64,000 nt of DNA from assembly GCA_003281525.1 (NCBI GenBank), contig QCBT01000002.1:1-64000 (forward strand), read 5' to 3'. The notes under the pieces are model-generated. The model was given only the letters and a program-made list of their open reading frames with translations. It made no database searches and was not told where the DNA came from. Of this stretch, positions 40,975 to 49,296 are shown piece after piece. The position numbers and the translations under genes were made by a program. The DNA comes from Prochlorococcus sp. AG-347-J06. Lineage in GTDB: Bacteria > Cyanobacteriota > Cyanobacteriia > PCC-6307 > Cyanobiaceae. Every line of letters begins with the position of its first letter. Within the stretch, counting starts at the first letter, position 1.

Positions 40975-41181
40975 ATGATTAAAGCCATATTTAAACTTAT
41001 TTTATTAATTTCATTATTTGGATTTATATCAATAAGTCCAAAAACAAGATATTTGTTTGGCATAACTCTAAAAGAAATTTCTTCATTTCTTTTATGGACT
41101 GTTAAATATGAAGATAGAGAAAAATGGATCATAAATAAACCAAGTTGGATACCTAGCCAAAAACTTAAGCCAACTTATTAA
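40975..41181 (+). CDS. Small single-TM protein
   Basis: TM FKLILLISLFGFISI; stop directly followed by the ligase-like ATG. Confidence 0.55.
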   Translation: MIKAIFKLILLISLFGFISISPKTRYLFGITLKEISSFLLWTVKYEDREKWIINKPSWIPSQKLKPTY

Positions 41182-41931
41182 ATGAAAACTTATTTAGAAG
41201 AACGTATTGAATGGTATGACGATAATTACAGAAATGGTAATGCTTTAATTTCTGATAAGCAGTTCGACCAACTTGAAAAAAATTTATTAAGAACAAACCC
41301 TAATTGTGATTACTTTAAAAAAAAAAATAAACTAGTTTTACCTTCATTAGAAAAGGATTCAATAGATGAATTTTTGAATGGTTTATTGGCAGATACCAGA
41401 TTATTAATTGAACCGAAAATTGATGGTTGTGCTGTTGCTTTGCAATATAGGGATGGCACCTTGGAGAAAGCAATTTCAAGAAAAGGGACAGACGTTACTA
41501 GTAAACTTATTAAAGTCCAAGACATTCCCAATAATCTCCCTTTACGAGGAGTTCTTCAAGTTAGAGGTGAATTATACGTACCCAACCAAAGTCCAAATAT
41601 CTCCCAGAGAATCGCTTCTGGATTTCTAAGATCTAAAGAAGGATTTTCTGAAAGTCTTAGCTTCTGCGCATTTCAAATACTTAATTCAACACTTAACCAA
41701 TATGAGTCCAAAAAGAGTCTTTCAAAGCTTGGCTTCACGATCCCTCAGGATATTTCATGCAACTTTACGAGCCAAGTTGAAGTATTTAGAAAACAATGGC
41801 TAAAAGGGAAGCTTTTTAGGAAATATCCAACAGATGGATTAGTAGTAAAAATAAATTCTAGAAAATTACAATTGATTAGAGAAAAATCAAATTTAGATTA
41901 TCCTTATTGGCAAGTGGCAATAAAACGTTAA
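41182..41931 (+). CDS. NAD+-dependent DNA ligase (LigA-like), adenylation domain only
   Basis: Domain Ia-like N-term WYDDNYRNGNALISDKQFDQL; motifs EPKIDG, VRGELY, TDGLVVKIN, WQVAIK; ends right after motif V. Confidence 0.85.
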   Translation: MKTYLEERIEWYDDNYRNGNALISDKQFDQLEKNLLRTNPNCDYFKKKNKLVLPSLEKDSIDEFLNGLLADTRLLIEPKIDGCAVALQYRDGTLEKAISRKGTDVTSKLIKVQDIPNNLPLRGVLQVRGELYVPNQSPNISQRIASGFLRSKEGFSESLSFCAFQILNSTLNQYESKKSLSKLGFTIPQDISCNFTSQVEVFRKQWLKGKLFRKYPTDGLVVKINSRKLQLIREKSNLDYPYWQVAIKR

Positions 41932-42044
41932 TGGAATTAATACACCAGTTTTTTCCTACTTGGCATATTTACTTGGATATGTTTTTTATTGGCTTTGCAC
42001 TTTACGGTTTTCTAAGAATTAAGAAAAAAATAAAAACTAAATAA
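41931..42044 (+). CDS. 37-aa single-TM microprotein overlapping the ligase-like stop
   Basis: MELIHQFFPTWHIYLDMFFIGFALYGFLRIKKKIKTK; TAATG overlap; not in ORF track. Confidence 0.55.
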   Translation: MELIHQFFPTWHIYLDMFFIGFALYGFLRIKKKIKTK

Positions 42045-42054
42045 ATTTTTTAAA

Positions 42055-42207
42055 TTATCTGTGCTCCTTAAGCATAGATTTAAGTTGTTCGCTATCTAAT
42101 TGCTCAAGATAATTTCTCATAGCCAACCAAGATCTTCTGCTTTCTAACTTTCCACTTTGTTTAAATAAATTTGCGGAAACTTGATCTATCAATTCTTTAT
42201 GAGTCAT
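42055..42207 (-). CDS. Small hypothetical protein (50 aa form)
   Basis: MTHKELIDQVSANLFKQSGKLESRRSWLAMRNYLEQLDSEQLKSMLKEHR; internal ATG of track ORF, overlaps upstream stop. Confidence 0.55.
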   Translation of the reverse strand: MTHKELIDQVSANLFKQSGKLESRRSWLAMRNYLEQLDSEQLKSMLKEHR

Positions 42208-42337
42208 ATTTATATTCTTCATCGAGTTCAATGACAACACCATTAAAAAATTCTGCTAATAATTTTGATGGGTCTTGTATAGATATCTTACTATCTGCTT
42301 TTGATAGTTTCTTTTTGATTGGATTAAAGTTAGTCAT
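42197..42337 (-). CDS. Small hypothetical protein (46 aa)
   Basis: MTNFNPIKKKLSKADSKISIQDPSKLLAEFFNGVVIELDEEYKYDS; ATGA overlap with 42334 stop. Confidence 0.55.
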   Translation of the reverse strand: MTNFNPIKKKLSKADSKISIQDPSKLLAEFFNGVVIELDEEYKYDS

Positions 42338-42633
42338 ACTGATTCAGGTAATTCAAGTTCTTCAAAAGTCCAACCTTCTAATTGAAGGTCATGCCATTTA
42401 TCCCAAGCATTATCCAAATACATCTGAGTTGATGATTTAATTGCCATGGGCTCACCAAGATCATTTGCATAATATGTATGAGCAAAGATTCTCATACTAT
42501 TTCGTGGAGATTTTTTATTTCTTATAAATAAAATTAATCTGCTGCGGTCTGGACTAAGCAACCAACCACTTGGGGACTCATTACGATAACCGTAAGAAAA
42601 ATTAGTCCAAACATTAGCTCCTCCTAAAGTCAT
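42334..42633 (-). CDS. Hypothetical protein, paralog of 39897-40187
   Basis: SPSGWLLSPDRSRLILF...YYANDLGEPMAIKSS...W. Confidence 0.65.
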   Translation of the reverse strand: MTLGGANVWTNFSYGYRNESPSGWLLSPDRSRLILFIRNKKSPRNSMRIFAHTYYANDLGEPMAIKSSTQMYLDNAWDKWHDLQLEGWTFEELELPESV

Positions 42634-42658
42634 TACTTAGTAATACACGTGTACTATT

Positions 42659-42688
42659 AATATAAGTACATTAGAAATGGATCGTCAA
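42659..42688 (-). promoter_or_regulatory. Sigma70-type promoter of 42334-42633 gene
   Basis: TTGACG (-35) and TATATT (-10), 18-nt spacer; 16-nt TGTACTATTAATATAA identical with other copy. Confidence 0.6.
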
Positions 42689-42747
42689 GTATTTTGGCAA
42701 ACAAATTATTTACACTGATATAGAACAAAAACAGCTGAGCTATTCCT

Positions 42748-42800
42748 AAAAAATAAAAGACCCCTCAAAAACCGTTGATATAACAAGCTTTTAAGAGGTT
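42748..42800 (-). terminator. Intrinsic terminator of the 6S-like RNA
   Basis: Minus strand ACCTCTTAAAAGC...GGTTTTTGAGGGGT (13-bp stem with G-U pairs) then CTTTTATTTTTT. Confidence 0.75.
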
Positions 42801-42975
42801 TACCGGATCCCCGTCAGTTCTCTGCTGCATCGACCTGGAAATGCCAGAAGAGGATTCAAAGTGGGCTTTCGTTTCCGATTACAAGATCGGTTTACTACCG
42901 CATCACGACAGTCTCCTCATGTCGAAAGAGAGTCAGATCAGAGCACATAAAGAAGAACTTAACCAAAGATCCAGT
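42800..42975 (-). ncRNA. ssaA: 6S RNA-like (ssaA/Yfr7-type), downstream of purK
   Basis: GC-richer noncoding block next to purK; ends pair (GGATC/GATCC, AGTTCTT/GAGAACT); followed by terminator on same strand. Confidence 0.7.
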
Positions 42976-42997
42976 AACCTAACTCTAACTTATTTTT

Positions 42998-44188
42998 TTA
43001 TGCATTTGGAGATGGCCAAATGTCTCTTACCATAGTTAATAAAACTTGAGCCTCATCATATCTTTCTGAATGCGTTTTACCATTTAATAAAAATGTGATG
43101 TGAGCCATTTTTCTTCCCAGAATTTCACGAGATTTGCCATAACAATGAATATTAGAACCCTTAATTTCAGATAACATTTTAATTCTGGTTTCCATTGAGA
43201 TTGAAAAATTCTTTCTTAATCCCAGTAAATTTATCATAATTGCTCCTTCACAGTTCATTTTAATTTCAGGCGGCATTATCCCAGAAGAAATGCAAACATA
43301 TTGATCAAACTGACTTGAAGTGCAAGCCTCAATAGAAAAATGAGCTGAGTTATGTGTTCTAGGAGCAATTTCATTAATTAAAAGACCATTATCTCCATAG
43401 AAGAATTCAATAGCTAAAACTCCAACATAATTAAGTTCATTGACTATTGAAGAGAATATATTTATTGCAAATAAGTTCAAATCATATTCATTTATTCCAG
43501 GTGCAAGAACCCAATCACAAACGTGGTTTGATTGGAATGTCTCAACTATTGGAAAGAATCTTATCTTACCGGTCCTATCTCTGGAACCAACAAGTGCCAG
43601 TTCTTTTTCATACTCTATCCATTCTTCTATTAACCATTCATCAGAATTATTCTCTGATAAAAAAGAATCTAAATCTTCTCTTGTCTTTATTTTTTTGTTC
43701 CCTTTACCGTCATATCCACCTTTATTTGATTTTGCCATTAGAGGAAAAGTCCAATTTTTGATTTCCTCATCCGAGAGATTTTTAAAATCTTCAATACTTA
43801 TCCATTTTGGACAGGGAATATTCATTCTATCGATTAATTTTTTTTGAGAAAACCTATCTACTAATGGCTTAATTGCATTAAGGCTTGGAACAAAAATATC
43901 GTTATTGCCAATTAAATTTAATTTATCAATTTTTATCCATTCATTTTCAAAAATTATTTTTTCACACTCATTAATTAATGATTTATTACCTCTTATCTTT
44001 AAAGGATCAGCTTCTATGACATGATCTGCTTTTGAACCAGCAGGATCATCACAAGATTTTGTTTGCACGCATACTTCTAAATCTCTTTTTTTTGCTGCCT
44101 CGGTTAACATCAATGCCAGTTGACCACCTCCAATTATTCCTAGGGAATAATTTTTCTTAATATCGTTTATATTTTTTTTTAAACTCAT
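42998..44188 (-). CDS. purK: 5-(carboxyamino)imidazole ribonucleotide synthase
   Basis: GIIGGGQLALMLTEAA; NEIAPRTHNSAHFSIEAC. Confidence 0.95.
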   Translation of the reverse strand: MSLKKNINDIKKNYSLGIIGGGQLALMLTEAAKKRDLEVCVQTKSCDDPAGSKADHVIEADPLKIRGNKSLINECEKIIFENEWIKIDKLNLIGNNDIFVPSLNAIKPLVDRFSQKKLIDRMNIPCPKWISIEDFKNLSDEEIKNWTFPLMAKSNKGGYDGKGNKKIKTREDLDSFLSENNSDEWLIEEWIEYEKELALVGSRDRTGKIRFFPIVETFQSNHVCDWVLAPGINEYDLNLFAINIFSSIVNELNYVGVLAIEFFYGDNGLLINEIAPRTHNSAHFSIEACTSSQFDQYVCISSGIMPPEIKMNCEGAIMINLLGLRKNFSISMETRIKMLSEIKGSNIHCYGKSREILGRKMAHITFLLNGKTHSERYDEAQVLLTMVRDIWPSPNA

Positions 44189-44313
44189 AGCATGATTTTA
44201 TTACCATTTCTAATTCTTAACAACTGAATTTTTAAGTATCTAGAGCTTAGATTTTGCTAATATATAAAATATTTAATACCAAATATTTATAAATTTTAAC
44301 TAGGTAATCAATT

Positions 44314-45405
44314 GTGAATAAGAGAAAAATATTAGTCCCATTAGGTGATAAGTCATACGAAGTAACATTAGAAGCAGGGATACTGAATAATATCAGCGAA
44401 GAACTTTTAAAAATTGGAATAACAAAGAATAGAAAAATACTTGTGATATCAAATGAAGAAATATCAAATTTGTATGGTGAAAAATTCTTAAATAATTTAA
44501 AAGATAATCAATACCAGGCCAAAATGTTCCTTATCAAGGCTGGAGAATCATATAAAAGCTTAAAAACCTTAAGTGAAATATATGATGTAGCATTTGAATT
44601 TGGCTTAGATAGAAATTCAATAATTATTGCCCTTGGAGGAGGAATCGTTGGAGATGTAAGTGGTTTTGCTGCTGCGACTTGGCTTAGAGGTATCGAATAT
44701 ATTCAGATTCCGACAACATTATTATCAATGGTTGATTCATCTGTGGGAGGAAAAACAGGAGTAAATCATCCAAAAGGTAAGAATTTAATTGGAGCTTTCA
44801 ATCAACCTAAAGCAGTTTTTATTGATCCAGAAACTTTAAAAAGTTTGCCCAAAAGAGAATTTAGTGCAGGCATGGCCGAAGTAATAAAATACGGAGTAAT
44901 AAGAGATAAAGAACTTTTCGAATACTTAGAAATTGAAAAAAACAAAAATGAACTTATAAATCTCAAAAATGAATATCTAATTAAAATAATTAATAGTTCA
45001 ATTGAAACAAAGTCTCATGTTGTTTCTCAAGACGAACATGAAAATGGTGTTAGAGCAATATTGAATTATGGTCATTCTTTTGGTCACGTTATTGAAAATT
45101 TATGTGGATACGGCAAATTTCTGCATGGTGAGGCAATATCAATTGGTATGAATATTGCGGGGAAAATAGCAATTGAAAAAGGGTTATGGTCTAAAGAAGA
45201 ATTAGAGAGGCAGCGAATTCTCTTAGAGAGTTATGATCTTCCTACCGAGATCCCCAAAATAAATAAAGAAGACGTTCTAACAATACTTATGGGCGATAAA
45301 AAAGTTCGTGATGGCAGAATGAGATTTATATTACCGAAAGAAATTGGTAGTGTAGATATATATGATGACATAGAAGATTCATTATTTTTAAAGTTTTTTT
45401 CTTAA
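44314..45405 (+). CDS. aroB: 3-dehydroquinate synthase
   Basis: [38 protein letters not shown] start. Confidence 0.97.
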   Translation: MNKRKILVPLGDKSYEVTLEAGILNNISEELLKIGITKNRKILVISNEEISNLYGEKFLNNLKDNQYQAKMFLIKAGESYKSLKTLSEIYDVAFEFGLDRNSIIIALGGGIVGDVSGFAAATWLRGIEYIQIPTTLLSMVDSSVGGKTGVNHPKGKNLIGAFNQPKAVFIDPETLKSLPKREFSAGMAEVIKYGVIRDKELFEYLEIEKNKNELINLKNEYLIKIINSSIETKSHVVSQDEHENGVRAILNYGHSFGHVIENLCGYGKFLHGEAISIGMNIAGKIAIEKGLWSKEELERQRILLESYDLPTEIPKINKEDVLTILMGDKKVRDGRMRFILPKEIGSVDIYDDIEDSLFLKFFS

Positions 45406-46592
45406 CGCAAACAGGTTGAATTTATATTCATTTTCTTCTCATTAAACTTTTTAAAAACAAACCACTTAAAATCACCTAAACAAACAGGATCTACGAGTCT
45501 AAGTAATGCCTCTCTTCTTAAAAGAGCATTTGATAAATTCTCCTTAAATTCTTTCTGAATCCCATAAAGTCTCTCTGCCAATCCAAGCGCCAACAAAGCC
45601 TCTCCTTGTTTAGTTATTCCATCAGTATTAAATCCAAGAGTCTCAGCATCATTAATTAAAGTTTCTATGCATACATGAGATGTTAAATCGCAATTTCCAG
45701 GAGAATCCAGGACATTATTCTTCATTTTTTGATTTTCATATGAAACTATCGTCCCATCAGAATTCTTATAGTTATAGTATTTTTTAGCTTCTTTAGCGTA
45801 ATCAATTATCAATAAAATACCATTATTGATTTTCCCATAAATAGCCTCTAACCATTTTGAGTTATCTACATGCCATTCTGTCGTCCATCCTTCAAGAGCA
45901 TCTTCAGGCGGAATAGTTATTCCCAACTCACTTTTAGCAAGTTCAAAACTTTTTTCCAATTCACGTGTAATTGGCATTTTATCAAAAAATAATTTATGAG
46001 ATTTTTTGTCTATAGAAACTGCTTGTCGAATTAATTTTCCCTTTGAGAAGGTTATTCTCTCTACTGGCAAAGCATCCAAAACCTCATTTGCTAGAACTAT
46101 TCCATTTATATTATTTTCCTCTACTTCATCCAAACCTTTCCATAAAATATCAATACCTAAGTTCAAAAATTCCTCCAATTTATTTTTTTGTTTTTCTACC
46201 ATCCCTTCATTAGGTTCAATAATTACAAAAGAAACTCCTTCTAAAAAATTCTTGCTGTTTTCTAAAAAATATTTAATTAATCCACTCATAAAGCTTCCAT
46301 CTCCAGCTCCAAATTCCGTTACAGATAATTTCTGATTAGATAAAAAACTACTTTTGAACTGAATCAACCAATCTTCTATTTGTTTACCAACCAAAAAAGC
46401 AAAATCATCAGATAAAGATGGCGATGTGACAAAATCTCCTCGAACGCCTAACTCAGCTTTACCGCTGCCGTAATAACCATTAATAGGATCATTTAATGCA
46501 AAATTCATAAAGTCATAAAAACTTATAGTCCCACCCATTTTTATTATTTTTTTTACTAACCAATCTGGATTATTCGCGGGTAAGCTATTCAT
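45402..46592 (-). CDS. SAM-dependent methyltransferase, MidA/NDUFAF7 family
   Basis: [48 protein letters not shown]. Confidence 0.9.
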   Translation of the reverse strand: MNSLPANNPDWLVKKIIKMGGTISFYDFMNFALNDPINGYYGSGKAELGVRGDFVTSPSLSDDFAFLVGKQIEDWLIQFKSSFLSNQKLSVTEFGAGDGSFMSGLIKYFLENSKNFLEGVSFVIIEPNEGMVEKQKNKLEEFLNLGIDILWKGLDEVEENNINGIVLANEVLDALPVERITFSKGKLIRQAVSIDKKSHKLFFDKMPITRELEKSFELAKSELGITIPPEDALEGWTTEWHVDNSKWLEAIYGKINNGILLIIDYAKEAKKYYNYKNSDGTIVSYENQKMKNNVLDSPGNCDLTSHVCIETLINDAETLGFNTDGITKQGEALLALGLAERLYGIQKEFKENLSNALLRREALLRLVDPVCLGDFKWFVFKKFNEKKMNINSTCLR

Positions 46593-46623
46593 CGGCGAAA
46601 ATATAAAGAAACAAAACTTATTT

Positions 46624-47421
46624 ATGCCTTCAAAGATTAACTATTTATTAGGAATATTTCTATCTATATTAGTTTTAATTTCACATAAACCTGTTTTCGC
46701 TATAAATAATCCAAATCTCCTACCAGAAGAAAAAACACCAGTAATTGATTTAGCTAAAACATTAAGCCCTAATCAGAAAAAATCTTTAGAGGAAAAGCTC
46801 AACAATCTAGAAATTGAAAGTGGATGGAAAATCAAATATTTATCTCAGTTTGAAAGTTCACCTGGTAGTGCAATAAAGGACTATTGGGATTTAGATGAGA
46901 CAAGTTTGTTGATAGTGGCAGATCCTAGAGGGGGAAATTTGCTGAACTTTAACGTAGGAGAGGCTTATTTTAATTTTATGCCAAGGTTGTTTTGGGTTGA
47001 ACTTCAAACAAGATTTGGCAACCAATACTATGTTAAAGATCACGGTGAGGATGGTGCAGTATTAGATGCAATTGATTCAGTAAAGATTTGTCTCGAAAGA
47101 GGAGGATGCCAAGTTGTCCCTGGCCTACCCAAAGAGCAATATGTATGGACTTTATGTACATCGATTCTTGGAGGTTTAGTAGCAGGTTTTGCATCTGCCC
47201 CAAGAAAAGAAGGTCAAGTCATTTCAATTGGATTTTTAGCTCTTCTCTCTCCTTTATGGGGAATGTTATTTGGAATTTTTGGTTTGGCACCGATAATATC
47301 CAGAACAAATGATTTACTACCTTTATTTAAAAATGGTTTAGCTTTTACAGCCGCAGGAATTGCGGGTTATATCTTGTCTCAAACATTATTTTCAAGATAT
47401 GAAAAGCCCAAAAACACTTAA
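46624..47421 (+). CDS. TPM-domain membrane protein (Psb32-like)
   Basis: Signal peptide, TPM-like VIDLAKTLSPNQKKSLEEKL, C-terminal TMs. Confidence 0.75.
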   Translation: MPSKINYLLGIFLSILVLISHKPVFAINNPNLLPEEKTPVIDLAKTLSPNQKKSLEEKLNNLEIESGWKIKYLSQFESSPGSAIKDYWDLDETSLLIVADPRGGNLLNFNVGEAYFNFMPRLFWVELQTRFGNQYYVKDHGEDGAVLDAIDSVKICLERGGCQVVPGLPKEQYVWTLCTSILGGLVAGFASAPRKEGQVISIGFLALLSPLWGMLFGIFGLAPIISRTNDLLPLFKNGLAFTAAGIAGYILSQTLFSRYEKPKNT

Positions 47422-47444
47422 AATATGATCAGAGATATTTAATC

Positions 47445-48278
47445 CTAAAAAAATTTATCTTCTTCACGAAGAACACCAGACTCTGAATACCATCGATGAG
47501 AAACATGACTTAATCCCTTCTTTTCAAACTCAATCCATGAAAAGTTAATTAGCAATTTCCCATCTTCATCAGTTTTATATCTTGGAACTACAGCAGTGTT
47601 GAAATAAATTGTTCCTTTGCTATCAATTTTAAACATCTCTCTTAAACCAAGATTTCTTTTAAGCCGGTTGTGCATATGACCAAAAATTACAAGATCAACT
47701 TTTCTTCTCTTTTGTATTTGAGAAATAGCCACAGACAAATCTCTATCTCCCCAATCTAATGAGGGTAATTTCCAGTCTTTCCCACAAATGCTTTTAGGTT
47801 CTGAACCTAAACCCGAAGGACCAGCATGAGACATAATTATTAAAGGTATACCTTCCACAGTCTCTTCTGAACATTTGATAATTTTATTTATTGAATCTTG
47901 TTCGGTTATAGGTCCATAAACACCTTTAACTTCTTTCGAAAGATAATAGCCGCCGCCAGAACTACATGGTCTAGCAGACAATAAATTTATTTGATTATTA
48001 AAAACTTTCAAATCCCATGCACAATATTTTTCACCAAGAACACGTATCTGCTTTGAAAGAGTTTCGCCTGTAGAATCTTTCCCTCTATCATGATTTCCTA
48101 AAATGACAAAAGTAGGAATTTTGATCTCATTGATTTTTTTAATTATTTTGACACTTCCATCAGAAATATCACCAACAAATAAAACAATATTTGGTTTGAT
48201 AATCGATAAAACTTTCAAGTCTAATTCAGACCATTGACCATGACAGTCACCAACAATAGCAATTTTTAAATTTGTCAG
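47445..48278 (-). CDS. Metallophosphoesterase (proposed extended start; track start 48218)
   Basis: Open frame upstream of TTG 48218 adds (CTG)TNLKIAIVGDCHGQWSELD with GDxHG motif; downstream LGNHDRG and GHMHNR. Confidence 0.75.
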   Translation of the reverse strand: MTNLKIAIVGDCHGQWSELDLKVLSIIKPNIVLFVGDISDGSVKIIKKINEIKIPTFVILGNHDRGKDSTGETLSKQIRVLGEKYCAWDLKVFNNQINLLSARPCSSGGGYYLSKEVKGVYGPITEQDSINKIIKCSEETVEGIPLIIMSHAGPSGLGSEPKSICGKDWKLPSLDWGDRDLSVAISQIQKRRKVDLVIFGHMHNRLKRNLGLREMFKIDSKGTIYFNTAVVPRYKTDEDGKLLINFSWIEFEKKGLSHVSHRWYSESGVLREEDKFF

Positions 48279-48381
48279 AATTTTTTCTGTTTAAAGGCAT
48301 ATAATCTATTTAGAGATATTCTAAATCCTGACCAGTATAACTTCTACTGCAAAACAGAAATCAGTTCAAAATGAAGAGGAT

Positions 48382-49296
48382 TTGATTTCTGAAATAAAGG
48401 AGCGTTGCAAAAAAGCTAATGCAATTATTCTTGCGCACTATTATCAAGCTCCAGAGATTCAGGAAATTGCAGATTTTATTGGCGATTCATTAGATCTATC
48501 TAGGAAAGCTGCAAATAATGACGCAGATATAATAATTTTTTGCGGTGTGCACTTTATGGCCGAAACTGCAAAAATACTTAGCCCTAATAAAACAGTCCTA
48601 TTACCAGATATTGACGCAGGATGCTCATTAGCAGACGATTGTCCTTCAGATAAATTTCAAAAATTCAGGGAAGAGAATCCAGATCACTATGTCGTAAGTT
48701 ATATAAATTGCACTGCAGAAGTAAAAGCTCAAAGTGATCTGATATGTACAAGCAGTAATGCAGTCTCATTAATTAAAAAGATACCAGAAGATAAAAAGAT
48801 AATATTTGCACCAGATCAAAATCTTGGGAGATGGGTACAGAAAAATTCTGGAAGAGATCTTAAATTATGGCCTGGCAGCTGCATTGTTCATGAATCATTT
48901 AGTGAAGAAGCACTTCTAAAATTAAAATATCAAAATCCAGGATCAAAAGTCATTGCTCATCCTGAATGTAGTCAAAATTTACTAATTCTCTCAGACTTTA
49001 TTGGATCAACAAGTAAGCTGCTTGATTTCGTAAGTAAAGATACATCTAAAACTTACATGGTGTTAACTGAACCTGGAATAATCCACCAAATGAAGAAGAA
49101 AGAACCTAACAAAAATTTTATTGAAGTCCCCGACATTGAAGGTTGTAAATGTAACGAGTGTCCATATATGAAATTAAATACCTTAGAAAAAATTCTTAAT
49201 TGTTTAAAAAATAATTCCCCATCTATCGAACTAGACCCAGAGATAATAAGAAGAGCCTATGTTCCGATAAAGAGAATGCTGGATATGAGTAATTAA
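48382..49296 (+). CDS. nadA: Quinolinate synthase A (true start may be CTG at 48328)
   Basis: AHYYQAPEIQEIADFIGDSL; GCSLADDCP; GCKCNECPYMKLNTLEK. Confidence 0.96.
   Translation: MISEIKERCKKANAIILAHYYQAPEIQEIADFIGDSLDLSRKAANNDADIIIFCGVHFMAETAKILSPNKTVLLPDIDAGCSLADDCPSDKFQKFREENPDHYVVSYINCTAEVKAQSDLICTSSNAVSLIKKIPEDKKIIFAPDQNLGRWVQKNSGRDLKLWPGSCIVHESFSEEALLKLKYQNPGSKVIAHPECSQNLLILSDFIGSTSKLLDFVSKDTSKTYMVLTEPGIIHQMKKKEPNKNFIEVPDIEGCKCNECPYMKLNTLEKILNCLKNNSPSIELDPEIIRRAYVPIKRMLDMSN

Noticed and set aside
42841-43035. 64-aa plus-strand ORF MPEEDSKWAFVSDYK...
   Set aside because: Coincides with the 6S-like RNA and runs into the end of purK; better explained by RNA structure than coding.
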